A stretch of DNA of 64,000 bases from Roseomonas sp. E05 (GTDB lineage: Bacteria > Pseudomonadota > Alphaproteobacteria > Acetobacterales > Acetobacteraceae): the NCBI RefSeq assembly GCF_030063475.1, contig NZ_JASIRT010000020.1:22275-86274 (forward strand). Direction: 5' to 3'. The position numbers and the translations under genes were made by a program. Positions within the stretch are counted from its first letter, which is position 1. Each line of letters begins with the position of its first letter. The notes under the pieces are model-generated. The model saw nothing but the letters and a program-made list of their open reading frames with translations. It was not told the DNA's origin and made no database searches. This document shows, piece by piece, positions 27,897 through 36,865 of this stretch.

Positions 27897-28958
27897 ATGG
27901 TCATGATCAACAGGCGCGCGCTCGGGGCGCTGGCTGCAGGCGGCGCGCTCGCCGCGGCAATGGGCCGCCCGGCCTGGGCGCAGAATAAGGCGGTGAACGC
28001 CAGCAAGGTGCCGGACTTCGTCAATGCCAAGGCCGGCAAGAAGCGCGTCATCGCGACGGTCGTGAAGGTGGACGGCATCGCCTGGTTCGACCGGATGCGT
28101 GTCGGCGTCGAGCAGTTCGGCAAGGACCAGGGCCACGATACCTGGATGATCGGCCCGAGCCAGGCGGATGCGGCGGCGCAGGTGCAGCTCGTCGAGAGCC
28201 TGATCGCGCAGGGCGTGGACGCCATCTGCATCGTGCCCTTCTCGGTCGAGGCGGTGGAGCCGGTGCTGCAGAAGGCGCGCGACCAGGGCATCGTGGTGAT
28301 CTCGCACGAGGCGGCGGGCCTGCAGAACATCGACTACGATATCGAAGCCTTCGACAACCATGCCTATGGCGCCAAGCTGATGGAGGTGCTGGGCAAGCAG
28401 ATGGGCGGCGAGGGCAAGTACGTCGCCACCGTCGGCAGCCTCACCTCGCAGTCGCAGAACGAGTGGATCGACGGCGCCGTCGCCTACCAGAAAGAGCACT
28501 TCCCGAAGATGCAGGAGGTGACGCGGCGCATCGAGACCTATGACGACGCGACCACCGACTACAACAAGCTCAAGGAAGTCCTGACCGCCTATCCGGACCT
28601 GAAGGGCATCCTCGGCGCGCCGATGCCGACCTCGGCGGGCGCGGGCCGCCTGATCTCGGAGCGCAACCTGCAGGGCAAGCTGTTCTTCTCCGGCACCGGG
28701 CTGGTCTCCGTCGCCGGCGAGTACCTGAAGAACGGCGCCATCAACTACATCCAGTTCTGGGACCCTGCGGTGGCCGGCTATGCCATGAACATCCTGGCCG
28801 TCATGGCGCTGCAGAAGAAGCCGATCGGCGCCGGGCTGGATCTCGGCCTCGACGGCTACCACGACCTGAAGGTGCTCGACCCGAAGCGGCCCAACGTGCT
28901 GGTCGGCCAGGGCTGGGTCGGCGTTACCAAGGAGAACATGGCTCAGTACAACTTCTGA
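27897..28958 (+). CDS. Sugar ABC transporter substrate-binding protein (Peripla_BP_4 type)
   Basis: A 353-residue periplasmic binding protein. MINRRALGALAAGGALAAAMG then RPAWAQ is a signal peptide with twin arginines, cleaved after AQ. The mature part has KRVIATVVKVDGIAWFDRM, AQVQLVESLIAQGVDAICIVP and GIVVISHEAAG, the fold and motif order of the RbsB/LsrB group. The ATG is preceded by AAGGGAGG. It is 25 bp after deoC. Ligand is probably a pentose, deoxypentose or related sugar from context. LsrB-like proteins also bind autoinducer-2, which cannot be excluded. Confidence 0.9.
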   Translation: MVMINRRALGALAAGGALAAAMGRPAWAQNKAVNASKVPDFVNAKAGKKRVIATVVKVDGIAWFDRMRVGVEQFGKDQGHDTWMIGPSQADAAAQVQLVESLIAQGVDAICIVPFSVEAVEPVLQKARDQGIVVISHEAAGLQNIDYDIEAFDNHAYGAKLMEVLGKQMGGEGKYVATVGSLTSQSQNEWIDGAVAYQKEHFPKMQEVTRRIETYDDATTDYNKLKEVLTAYPDLKGILGAPMPTSAGAGRLISERNLQGKLFFSGTGLVSVAGEYLKNGAINYIQFWDPAVAGYAMNILAVMALQKKPIGAGLDLGLDGYHDLKVLDPKRPNVLVGQGWVGVTKENMAQYNF

Positions 28959-28982
28959 GCCAGCCTCTCCTGCCTGGCTGAC

Positions 28983-29010
28983 GCGCGGGGCGGCCCGATC
29001 CGCCCCGCGC
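28983..29010 (+). terminator. Intra-operon attenuating hairpin after the binding-protein gene
   Basis: GCGCGGGGCGG (28983-28993) and CCGCCCCGCGC (29000-29010) form a perfect 11-base stem with a six-base loop, followed by CTTTCG. It sits between the binding-protein gene and the ATPase gene. Such hairpins usually stabilise the upstream mRNA or cause partial termination, so that binding protein is made in excess over membrane components. Confidence 0.7.
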
Positions 29011-29028
29011 CTTTCGTGACGGATCACC

Positions 29029-30525
29029 ATGACCGCTCCGCTGATCGAACTGCGCCATCTCGGCAAGAGCTTCGGCGCCGTGCGCGCCCTGGAGGACGTC
29101 TCGCTCGCCATCGGGCGGGGCGAGATCCACTGCCTCGCGGGCGAGAACGGCTCCGGCAAGTCCACGCTGATCAAGGTGATCTCGGGCATCTGGCAGCCGG
29201 ACCGGGGCGAGATCCTGTTCGACGGCAAGCCGGTGCAGGGCATGACGCCGCGCGAGGCCATCGCCCGCGGCGTACAGGTCATCTATCAGGACTTCTCGCT
29301 GTTCGGGAACCTGACGGTCGCCGAGAACCTGGCGCTCAGCACCGAGCTGCAGGAGGGGCGCAGCCTCGTCTCCTGGGGGCGGGTGCGGCGCATCGCCCGC
29401 GAGGCGGCCGGGAAGCTGGGCGTCGATCTGGACCTCGATGCGCTGGTGGAGACGCTACCGACCGCCGGCAAGCAGCTCGTCGCCATCGCCCGCGCGCTGA
29501 TGTCCGACCCGCGCCTGCTGATCATGGACGAGCCGACCACGGCGCTGACCGGGCGCGAGGTGGAGGCGCTGTTCCGGGTGGTGCGCGACATCCAGGGCCG
29601 CGGCATCGCCGTGCTCTTCGTCAGCCACAAGATGCGCGAGATGCTGGAGATCAGCGAGCGGCTGACGGTGATCCGCAGCGGCCGGGTGGTGGCCGGCGGG
29701 CCGATCAGCGAGTTCGACGAGGCCAGCATCACCCGTGCCATGACCGGCCAGGAGATCGCCGCCGAGGGCTACCGCTGGGAGGGCCAGCCCGGCCAGAAGC
29801 CGCTGCTGGAGGTCTCCGGCCTCACCGTTCCCGGTGAGATCGAGGATGTGAACCTGCGCGTGATGCCGGGCGAGATTGTCGGCATCTCCGGCCTGCTGGG
29901 CTCGGGGCGGACCGAGCTGGCGCTCGCGCTCTTCGGCATGAAGCCCGGCTATGCCGGCAGCATCCGCCTTGAGGGGCGGGACCTCCGGCTGGACAGCGTG
30001 CAGACCGCCATCGCCGGGGGCATTGCCTATGTGCCTGAGGACCGGCTGACCGAGGGCCTGTTCCTCACCCAGACCATCGACCGCAACATGCTCGCCACCT
30101 CGCATGACCGGTTGAGCCGCATGGGCGTGATGCAGGGCGGGCAGGCGGCGCGCGAGGCGGCGGCGATGATCCGCGAGATGGCCATCGCCACCCCCACCGG
30201 CAACCGGCCGGTGACGCAGCTTTCGGGCGGCAATGCGCAGCGCGTGGTGATCGGCCGCTGGCTGATGAACAACCCGAAGCTGCTGATCCTGAACGGCCCC
30301 ACCGTGGGCGTCGATGTCGGCTCCAAGGCCGGCATCCACCGCAAGATCCGCGAACTGGCCCGCGCGCGCGGCCTGGGAGTGCTGATGATCTCCGACGACC
30401 TGCCGGAGCTGGTGGACAACTGCAACCGCATCCTGGTGCTGCACCGTGGCCGCCTCGTCTCCGAGGTGGCGGCGGCGGAGACCAGCGAGGCGGCGCTCAG
30501 CACGCAGCTCGGAGCCCTGGCATGA
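29029..30525 (+). CDS. Sugar ABC transporter ATP-binding protein (tandem NBD)
   Basis: A 498-residue RbsA-type double ATPase. The first domain has Walker A GENGSGKST (38-46) and Walker B LLIMDEPTTAL, but its signature is LPTAGKQLVAIARAL instead of LSxGQ. The second domain has the usual defective Walker A of this family (LLGSGRTE) and a good LSGGNAQRVVIGRWL signature. Its Walker B is LLILNGPTVGVDVG, lacking the catalytic Asp-Glu. Only the first site, paired with the second signature, is likely to hydrolyse ATP. It is followed by an overlapping permease gene (ATGA). Confidence 0.9.
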   Translation: MTAPLIELRHLGKSFGAVRALEDVSLAIGRGEIHCLAGENGSGKSTLIKVISGIWQPDRGEILFDGKPVQGMTPREAIARGVQVIYQDFSLFGNLTVAENLALSTELQEGRSLVSWGRVRRIAREAAGKLGVDLDLDALVETLPTAGKQLVAIARALMSDPRLLIMDEPTTALTGREVEALFRVVRDIQGRGIAVLFVSHKMREMLEISERLTVIRSGRVVAGGPISEFDEASITRAMTGQEIAAEGYRWEGQPGQKPLLEVSGLTVPGEIEDVNLRVMPGEIVGISGLLGSGRTELALALFGMKPGYAGSIRLEGRDLRLDSVQTAIAGGIAYVPEDRLTEGLFLTQTIDRNMLATSHDRLSRMGVMQGGQAAREAAAMIREMAIATPTGNRPVTQLSGGNAQRVVIGRWLMNNPKLLILNGPTVGVDVGSKAGIHRKIRELARARGLGVLMISDDLPELVDNCNRILVLHRGRLVSEVAAAETSEAALSTQLGALA

Positions 30526-31514
30526 GCGGGCTCGCCAACGCCCTGCGCCGCCATCCCGAGCTGATGGTCGCCGCCGTGCTGGTGCTGGCGGTGGTGGTGA
30601 TCGGCACGATCAACCCGGTCTTCTGGCAGCCTTCCAACATCTTCAGCCTGCTGCGCGCCAGCGTGGTCAGCGGCATCCTGGCGCTCGCCGTGCTGCTGGT
30701 GATGCTCTCCGGCGGCATCGACGTCTCCTTTCCCGCCTTCGCCATCGCCGCCATGTATCTGACGGTGAAGGCGATGATCGCCTGGGGCTTCGACGGCGTG
30801 GTGCTGCCCTTCCTGATGGCCAGCGGCATTGGCCTTTGCCTCGGGCTTGTGAACGCGGTCTTCGTCCACTACTTCCGCATGATCCCGCTGATCGTCACGC
30901 TGGGCACCGGCACCGCCGTGCGCGGCTTCATCCTCGGCGTGGTCGGCACCAGCCAGATCAATATCGGGCAGATGCCGCCAGAGCTGATCGACTTTGCGCG
31001 GACGGAGCTGTTCGCCGTCGCGCGGCCGGATGGCAGCATGGCCGGGCTTTCCGCCATGGTGCTGCTCTTCGCGGTGATCGCCCTGCTGGTGCACCTGATG
31101 CTGCGCTACACCATGATGGGCCGCAGCATCTACGCCCTCGGCGGTGGCGAGGAGGCGGCGCGGCGCGTCGGCTTCAACGTCCGCCGCACCACCTTCTTCA
31201 TCTACGGGCTGGCCGGCGCGCTGGCGGGCTTCGCCGGCCTGCTGCACGGCGCGATGATCTGGACCGCCAATCCGCGCGACATGGTGGGCATGGAGCTGGA
31301 CGTGATCGCGGCCGTGGTGCTCGGCGGTGCCAGCATCTTCGGCGGCCGCGGCACGGTGATCGGCGCGGTGCTCGGCGTGCTGACCTTCGTCGTCATCACC
31401 AACAGCCTGATCATCCTTGGCGTGGACACCACCTGGCAGCGCATCGTCGTCGGCCTGATCGTCATCGCCGCGACGGCGGTGACCGCCTGGCGCGACCGCA
31501 AGCGGCTGGCCTGA
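30522..31514 (+). CDS. Sugar ABC transporter permease 1
   Basis: A 330-residue RbsC/AraH-type permease with about 8-10 membrane helices. Characteristic segments are VLLVMLSGGIDVSFPAFA, IPLIVTLGTGTAVRGF, FGGRGTVIGAVLGVL and the cytoplasmic coupling region YALGGGEEAARRVGFNVRR. It probably forms a heterodimer with the following permease. The start overlaps the ATPase stop. Confidence 0.9.
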   Translation: MSGLANALRRHPELMVAAVLVLAVVVIGTINPVFWQPSNIFSLLRASVVSGILALAVLLVMLSGGIDVSFPAFAIAAMYLTVKAMIAWGFDGVVLPFLMASGIGLCLGLVNAVFVHYFRMIPLIVTLGTGTAVRGFILGVVGTSQINIGQMPPELIDFARTELFAVARPDGSMAGLSAMVLLFAVIALLVHLMLRYTMMGRSIYALGGGEEAARRVGFNVRRTTFFIYGLAGALAGFAGLLHGAMIWTANPRDMVGMELDVIAAVVLGGASIFGGRGTVIGAVLGVLTFVVITNSLIILGVDTTWQRIVVGLIVIAATAVTAWRDRKRLA

Positions 31515-31525
31515 GGGAGGCAGGG

Positions 31526-32518
31526 ATGAGCGCCATTCTCCAGCGCCTGCGCCGCGCCGACACCAACCTGCTGCAGCTCCTCGTCCTGACGGTACTGATC
31601 TTCGCCGGCATGGCGGCGCTGAACCCGGAGCGGTTCCTGCGCCCCTATGTCTTCCAGTCCATCACCTTCATCGCGCCCGAGTTGGGCCTGTTGGCCATCG
31701 CCATGATGGTGGCCATGCTGACCGGCGGCATTGATCTGTCCGTGATCGGCATCGCCAACCTGTCCGCCATCCTGGCCGGGCTGTTCTTCCACTCTGTCGG
31801 CGGGGCGCGCGGGCCGGAACTGGCGAACCTGCCGCTGCCGGTGGTGCTGGCGGGAATCGGCATTGCGCTTGGCGTCGGGGTTGTGGCGGGGGCGATCAAC
31901 GGCTTTCTGATCACCCGGCTGCGGATCACGCCGATCCTGGCCACCATCGGCACCGGGCAGGTCTTCACCGGCATCTGCCTGGTGCTGACCGGCGGCCCGG
32001 CGGTGGTGGGTTTCCCCAGGCTCTGGGGAATGATCGGCAACGGCACGGTCTTCGGCATCGCCGCGCCACTGCTGGTCTTCCTGGTGGTGGCGGGGCTGGT
32101 CTGGTTCATGCTGGCGCGCACCGCCTTCGGCATCAACCTGGCGCTGATCGGCACCAACCCGAAGGCGGCGGCCTTCGCCGGGCTGCGCACCGCCCGCACC
32201 GTGTTCCTCTCCTACGTGCTGACGGGCGTGCTGGCGAGCATCGCCGGTATCCTGCTCTCCGGCCGCACCAATGCCGCCAAGTCGGATTACGGTGTGTCCT
32301 ACCTGCTGCAGGCGGTGCTGATCGCCGTGCTGGCGGGCACCAATCCGGCGGGCGGGCGGGGCTCGGTGCCGGGGGTGGCGCTGGCGCTGGTGGCGCTGAT
32401 GCTGCTTTCCTCCGGCCTGCAGATCCTGCGCTTCAACAACTTCCTGGTGGACCTGATCTGGGGCGCCTTCCTGCTGCTCTCCATCGCGCTCGCCTCCTGG
32501 CGCAGCCGGGTTCGCTGA
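31526..32518 (+). CDS. Sugar ABC transporter permease 2
   Basis: A 330-residue second permease of the same family: MMVAMLTGGIDLSVIGIANL, ITPILATIGTGQVFTGI, LIGTNPKAAAFAGLRTART and AGTNPAGGRGSVPGVALAL. The ATG at 31526 follows a GGGAGGCAGGG site, 11 bp after permease 1. Having two distinct permeases with one tandem ATPase resembles Lsr- or rhamnose-type importers. Confidence 0.9.
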   Translation: MSAILQRLRRADTNLLQLLVLTVLIFAGMAALNPERFLRPYVFQSITFIAPELGLLAIAMMVAMLTGGIDLSVIGIANLSAILAGLFFHSVGGARGPELANLPLPVVLAGIGIALGVGVVAGAINGFLITRLRITPILATIGTGQVFTGICLVLTGGPAVVGFPRLWGMIGNGTVFGIAAPLLVFLVVAGLVWFMLARTAFGINLALIGTNPKAAAFAGLRTARTVFLSYVLTGVLASIAGILLSGRTNAAKSDYGVSYLLQAVLIAVLAGTNPAGGRGSVPGVALALVALMLLSSGLQILRFNNFLVDLIWGAFLLLSIALASWRSRVR

Positions 32519-32534
32519 AAGGGGAATCGCTGCG

Positions 32535-33617
32535 ATGACCGCCATCATCCCGCTGCACCCTGACCTCTGCGGCGAGGCCGAGAAAACGATTCTCGCCGCC
32601 GGCGCGCTGTCTGCCACCCTGTTCCAGTACCGGACGGGCGTGCCCGCGCTGCGATTGCGGAATGCGCGCGGAGAAGTGGTTATCCTGCCCTGGATGGGCG
32701 GCATGATCTGGTCTGCCGCCTTCGACGGCGTGAACCTGACCATGGCGAGCGGCTTCGACGCACCGCGTCCTGCCGCCACCATCGCCGAGACCTATGGCTG
32801 CTTCGCCTTCCATTCCGGCCTGCTGCGCAACGGCGTGCCGGCGGCGGAGGACGAGCATGCCGCGCATGGCGAGTTCCCCTGTGCGCCGATGCAGCGCGCC
32901 TGGCTGGAACTGGGCGAGGATGACGCCGGCCCCTTCCTGCGCGCGGTGAGCGAGCGGGACTACGTGATGGGCTTCGGTGCGCATTACCGCGCCCACCCCT
33001 CCGTCACGCTGCGCCCGGAGGAGACGCTGTTCGACATCGGCCTCGCCGTGGAGAACCTCTCCGGCAAGCCGATGGAGTTGATGTACATGTGCCACATCAA
33101 CTTCGCCTTCGCCGCCGGGGCGCGCATCGTGCAGCCGGCGCCCTTCACGCCGGAGCGGACAGTCGTGCGGCGCGCTGTTCCCGCGCATGTGCGGCCGAAC
33201 CCGGACTATCTCGCGCTGATCGAGGACCTCGCCCGGAACCCAGCCCGCATGGAGCGGCTGGACGAGCCGCAGCGCTACGACCCGGAGCAGGTTTTCTACG
33301 TGCATGGCCTCGGCACCGACGCGGCCGGCGAGACCCATCTGATGCTGCAGCGCCGGGAAGGGGATGGCTTCGGCATCTCCTATGCCCCGGCGCAGTTTCC
33401 GCACACCGTGCGCTGGATCATGGCCGACCCGGACCAGCAGGTGGCGGCCTTCGCGCTGCCCTCGACCTGCCAGCCGGAAGGCTATGCGGCGGAGAAGCGG
33501 AAGGGCCATGTCCGCGAGTTGCCGTCGCGTGGCCGGGCGGCCTTCACGGTGCGAACCGGCTATCTGGATTCCGCCGCCACCGCCCGGATGGGCGCGCTGA
33601 TTTCTTCCCTGGGTTAG
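32535..33617 (+). CDS. DUF4432 / aldose-1-epimerase-like protein
   Basis: A 360-residue protein of the galactose-mutarotase-like beta-sandwich class (DUF4432 resemblance). Visible landmarks are GEVVILPWMGGMIWSAAFDG, CFAFHSGLLRNGVPAAEDEH with conserved His, HGEFPCAPMQ, MYMCHINFAF and FPHTVRWIMADPDQQ. Members act on sugar anomers, and a mutarotase gene accompanies known deoxyribose loci in enterobacteria. Here it lies between the importer and a PfkB kinase, so it may present the correct anomer to the kinase. No signal peptide. Confidence 0.75.
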   Translation: MTAIIPLHPDLCGEAEKTILAAGALSATLFQYRTGVPALRLRNARGEVVILPWMGGMIWSAAFDGVNLTMASGFDAPRPAATIAETYGCFAFHSGLLRNGVPAAEDEHAAHGEFPCAPMQRAWLELGEDDAGPFLRAVSERDYVMGFGAHYRAHPSVTLRPEETLFDIGLAVENLSGKPMELMYMCHINFAFAAGARIVQPAPFTPERTVVRRAVPAHVRPNPDYLALIEDLARNPARMERLDEPQRYDPEQVFYVHGLGTDAAGETHLMLQRREGDGFGISYAPAQFPHTVRWIMADPDQQVAAFALPSTCQPEGYAAEKRKGHVRELPSRGRAAFTVRTGYLDSAATARMGALISSLG

Positions 33618-33626
33618 GAGCGGGCC

Positions 33627-34568
33627 ATGGGTGCGCGCATCGGTGTCGTCGGCAGCAACATGGTCGACCTGATCACCTACATCGACCGGATGCCGGCGGC
33701 GGGGGAGACCCTGGCCGCGCCGGCCTTCGCCATGGGGCATGGCGGCAAGGGCGCCAACCAGGCGGTCGCGGCGGCGAAGCTTGGCGGCGAGGTGCTGCTG
33801 GTCAGCCGTGTCGGCGACGACCTGTTCGGCGGCGGCACCATCAGGAACTTCCAGGCTCTGGGGATCGACACGCGGCATGTGCGCGCCGTGCCGGGCACGC
33901 AGAGCGGCGTGGCGCCGATCTTCGTCGATCCCTCGGGCGAGAACCGCATCCTGATCGTCAAGGGCGCCAATGAGCGCCTGCTGCCGGCCGATGTGGACGC
34001 CGCCGCCGAGGACCTGAAGACCTGCAGGCTGATCCTGCTGCAGCTCGAGATCCCGTTGGAGACCGTCTATCACACCATCGCCTGGGCGGCGCGCGAGGGC
34101 ATCGAGGTGCTGCTGAACCCGGCCCCCGCCGTGCCGGAGCTTGATGTGGAGCGCATCCTCGGCGCCACCTTCCTGGTGCCGAACCAGACCGAGCTGACCA
34201 TCCTGACCGGGATGCCGGCCGCGACGCGCGAGCAGGCCGAGGCGGCGGCGCGGAGCCTGGTGGCGCGCGGCGTGCGGCAGGTGATCGTGACGCTGGGCGC
34301 CGAGGGGGCACTGCTCGTCGCTGCGGAAGGGCCGGCGGTGCATGTGCCTTCCGTGCCGGTGAAGCCGCATGACACCAGCGGCGCGGGCGACGCCTTCATC
34401 GGCGCCTTCGCGCAGCACTACGTCGCGCACCGCGACGTGCTGGCAGCGTTGCGCTGGGGCGCGCGCTATGCGGCGGATTCCATCACGCGGCCGGGCACCC
34501 AGAGCGCCTTCGCCGACGCGGCGGGCTTTGCCCGCTTCTGTTCGGCGCTGGAGCAGGGGGCGGGCTGA
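33627..34568 (+). CDS. PfkB-family kinase (ribokinase/deoxyribokinase-like)
   Basis: A 313-residue ribokinase-type enzyme. It has signature 1 GHGGKGANQAVAAAKLGG (38-55) and signature 2 HDTSGAGDAFIGAF (248-261) with catalytic Asp255, and the substrate region VVGSNMVDLITYIDRMP. It would phosphorylate a pentose at O5 using ATP. With deoC in the same operon, 2-deoxyribose is the simplest substrate, giving the deoC substrate directly. Ribose remains possible. It starts nine bases after the DUF4432 gene. Confidence 0.9.
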   Translation: MGARIGVVGSNMVDLITYIDRMPAAGETLAAPAFAMGHGGKGANQAVAAAKLGGEVLLVSRVGDDLFGGGTIRNFQALGIDTRHVRAVPGTQSGVAPIFVDPSGENRILIVKGANERLLPADVDAAAEDLKTCRLILLQLEIPLETVYHTIAWAAREGIEVLLNPAPAVPELDVERILGATFLVPNQTELTILTGMPAATREQAEAAARSLVARGVRQVIVTLGAEGALLVAAEGPAVHVPSVPVKPHDTSGAGDAFIGAFAQHYVAHRDVLAALRWGARYAADSITRPGTQSAFADAAGFARFCSALEQGAG

Positions 34569-34617
34569 ACCCCGCAGGCCGCGGACCCGGGCGGCCGCGC
34601 GAGAGGAGGGAGGGAGC

Positions 34618-35046
34618 ATGCACCAGGCGCAGCATCGCCTGACCGTGGCAACCCGGGGCCGGGGCCTTGTCGAGGTCACGGAGGAGGTCTGCCGCTGGGT
34701 GGCCGGTCAGGGCATCCGGACCGGGCTGCTGGTCGTCTGGTGCCGGCACACCTCGGCCTCCCTGCTGGTGCAGGAGAATGCCTCGCCGGCGGTGCGGGAC
34801 GACCTGGAGGACTTCTTCCGTCGTCTGGTGCCCGAGGGCGGGTCCGGGCGGTACCGGCACGAGGAGGAGGGGCCTGACGATATGCCGGCCCACATCCGCG
34901 CTGCTCTCACCCAGACACAGCTCTCGATCCCCGTTGCCGCGGGCCGGCCGGTGCTGGGGACCTGGCAGGGCATCTTCCTCTACGAGCACCGCCTTCGGCC
35001 GCATCGCCGGGAGCTGGTGCTCCATCTTGTGGGCGAGGCGGGCTGA
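34618..35046 (+). CDS. yjbQ: YjbQ/UPF0047 family protein
   Basis: A 142-residue protein with the family signature CRHTSASLLVQENASPAV, the catalytic-looking HTSAS and EN residues, and C-terminal LGTWQGIFLYEHR. The family is annotated as secondary thiamine-phosphate synthase in E. coli, but its physiological role is unsettled. It has a strong GAGGAGGGAGGG ribosome-binding region and lies 49 bp after the PfkB kinase. It may be an operon passenger unrelated to sugar metabolism. Confidence 0.88.
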   Translation: MHQAQHRLTVATRGRGLVEVTEEVCRWVAGQGIRTGLLVVWCRHTSASLLVQENASPAVRDDLEDFFRRLVPEGGSGRYRHEEEGPDDMPAHIRAALTQTQLSIPVAAGRPVLGTWQGIFLYEHRLRPHRRELVLHLVGEAG

Positions 35047-35845
35047 CCACGCGCCTCTGGCGAGGGCCGCAGCCATGCCGCGATCACGCCAGGGCTACAG
35101 CGAGAAAACCTTGGATTGCTCGCAATCTGGTGACGAGGCGGTGAAAAGAGGAGGATGCCCGCCCACGGCAGGGGCGAGCCCGCTGCCAACCCTGTCCATC
35201 CAGGCCTCACCCATGCACATGCTGAAGGTTTACGGTGGCGTCCTCGGCCTGCTGCGCCTGGAATGGCGGCGCTGCATCTTCACAGCCCTGGTGGCCAGCC
35301 AAATGCCGCCGGCCGCGGAGCCGGTGGTGGTGCGGTTCCCGGGGGCATGCGCCGCCCTGAAAGCAAGGCCGGTTTGGCAAGTGCAGGGAACAGCCGCAGC
35401 GGCCTTGCGCTGCGATACTCCCTCGCATGCCATCCTGGCTCGCGCCGGAGATCCTCGGCTGCTCCTGGCGGGCAGGGGAAGCTTGAGGCGGCGGCCTCTA
35501 CGGAGGGTCTGCAAGGCCGCCGGAAGGGACCTGCGCCGCGGTCCGCCCGCATGGTGCCGCCTCGTCCTCGCTGAAGGATGGTAGCGCCCTCTCGCGAGGC
35601 GGGGCACCTTCATCCAGCGCCCATCGAAGATGGCTTCTCAGGAACTCGGTCCAGACCAGGGACGACGGAGCCGTGCAGCGCGCGGGGGCCTGTGGTCGGC
35701 TACAGGGGGCCGTTCGCTGCATCCTTTGGCTCTTCGGCTTCATCACCCTCTCCCATATCCCGCAGAAAAGCCGGGCGGATCAGTTGCTGAAAGGCCGCAA
35801 CAGCAGCCTTTCGCAAAGGAGCGCTCCGCAGCAGGTTGCCGGCTG
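35047..35845. other. Intergenic region with no recognised gene
   Basis: About 800 bp in which several short open frames exist on both strands. None gives a protein I can relate to a family, and codon choice is inconsistent. It could be a decayed gene or the flank of an old insertion. I see nothing definite. Confidence 0.4.
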
Positions 35846-36355
35846 CTACTCGGCGGCGAGCGGCCAGTTGCGCCGCGCTGAAGGCTTATGCTCCGGCGTA
35901 AGCCCGAAGAACGCCTCCTCATCCTTTGCGCCGTCATCGAGCAGATCGAGGATCTCGTCATGGTCCGGCACAGGCTCGCCATGCAGGCGGAAGAGATTGT
36001 CCTTGGCCGGATTGGCCGGCTTATCCTCGCGCATGGCGCGCTTGCGGCGACGGAGCTGTTTCGCCACATGCTCGACCGCCATGACCAGCGCGCCGTGCGC
36101 ATCCCGGTGCATCGCCCGGCCGTCGACGTCGATTGCGCCCGCTACACGGAAGCGGATGTTGCAGCAGAAGCCGGTGCCCTTGGCCTGCCGCGAGAAGATG
36201 ACGGTCACATCCGCCGCGCGGCCGAAATACTTGGCGGCCATGACCCTCAGGCGTGCCGCCGCGCTGGCCTGGAGGGCGTCTCCAACTTCGAGCTGGTGAC
36301 CTTCAACGGCGATGCGGCTGTTCTCCGGCAGATCGGACCAGACAGAGCTTGCCAT
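35846..36355 (-). CDS. Ribosome hibernation factor-like (HPF/S30AE domain) protein
   Basis: The 169-residue product has an S30AE-like N-terminal domain: IAVEGHQLEVGDALQASAA, VMAAKYFGRAADVTVIFSRQ, and AVEHVAKQLRRRKRAMRED. The AEKYFGRAxxxxVxFSR and EHxAKxLRRxKR patterns are those of alphaproteobacterial HPF, which sits in the ribosomal decoding channel of resting ribosomes. The C-terminal part (about 115-169) is an acidic, unrelated tail. The usual dimerisation domain of long HPF is absent. ATG 36355 is chosen because S30AE homology begins soon after and GAGGG precedes it. It is probably a divergent second copy. Confidence 0.65.
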   Translation of the reverse strand: MASSVWSDLPENSRIAVEGHQLEVGDALQASAAARLRVMAAKYFGRAADVTVIFSRQAKGTGFCCNIRFRVAGAIDVDGRAMHRDAHGALVMAVEHVAKQLRRRKRAMREDKPANPAKDNLFRLHGEPVPDHDEILDLLDDGAKDEEAFFGLTPEHKPSARRNWPLAAE

Positions 36356-36649
36356 TGCGGTGCGGTGTCCCTCTGCTGTGTTACACAACAACCGTAGCGG
36401 GATTGCGGAGCCTGGAGGAAGGCGCAATGCCGGCACCTCTTTCAACTCAGAGTGAATTTACTCCTGCAATCTGCAACCTGACTATTGGCGCGTTTCAAAA
36501 CCCAGACACAGGCCTCCCCGCTGCGGTCAGCCATGGCATGCTGATCTCAAGGAGGCCTGGCATAAGTGCTTCCGCTTTCACGAAAAGGCCCGGGCCGATA
36601 GTGGCCATGTCGGCGAGCCGGCGAGCGCGCCACCCACGCACCTGCATCA

Positions 36650-36865
36650 CGCCCGGGATCATCCGCAGACCCAAAAGCCAGACCGGTTTTGCTGTCCGGC
36701 CGAGGCGTAGAGTGGTGGAGAAAATCTTTGCCTGGTTTGAAGCGCAGCGGCCGACTGGCCAAAGGCCCTGAGCGCACCGCCGAATCCGCGGAATTCCTCT
36801 CCTGCGACGCCTCCGTCCTTCCCCTCCCCAGGCCGCTAGATCGTTTTGAGTTAGTTTCAAACTGC
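36650..36865 (+). pseudogene. Remnant of an IS5-family transposase (C-terminal end)
   Basis: One frame reads IIRRPKSQTGFAVRPRR, then RVVEKIFAWF. After one surplus T near 36736-36738 the next frame continues LKRSGRLAKGPERTAESAEF. This reproduces the IS5-type transposase end (GFxVLPRRWVVERTFAWLxRxRRLAKDYERTxESAE) with substitutions and a frameshift. The N-terminal two thirds are missing and no intact terminal repeats are visible. It marks an old insertion at the left border of the exopolysaccharide locus. Confidence 0.6.

Noticed and set aside
35498..35746. A minus-strand frame considered as a transposase fragment
   Set aside because: No catalytic or helix-turn-helix motif could be matched.
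36495..36860. A minus-strand frame over the IS5-like remnant
   Set aside because: The plus-strand translation shows transposase motifs (VVEKIFAWF, ERTAESAEF), so the minus frame is treated as a shadow.
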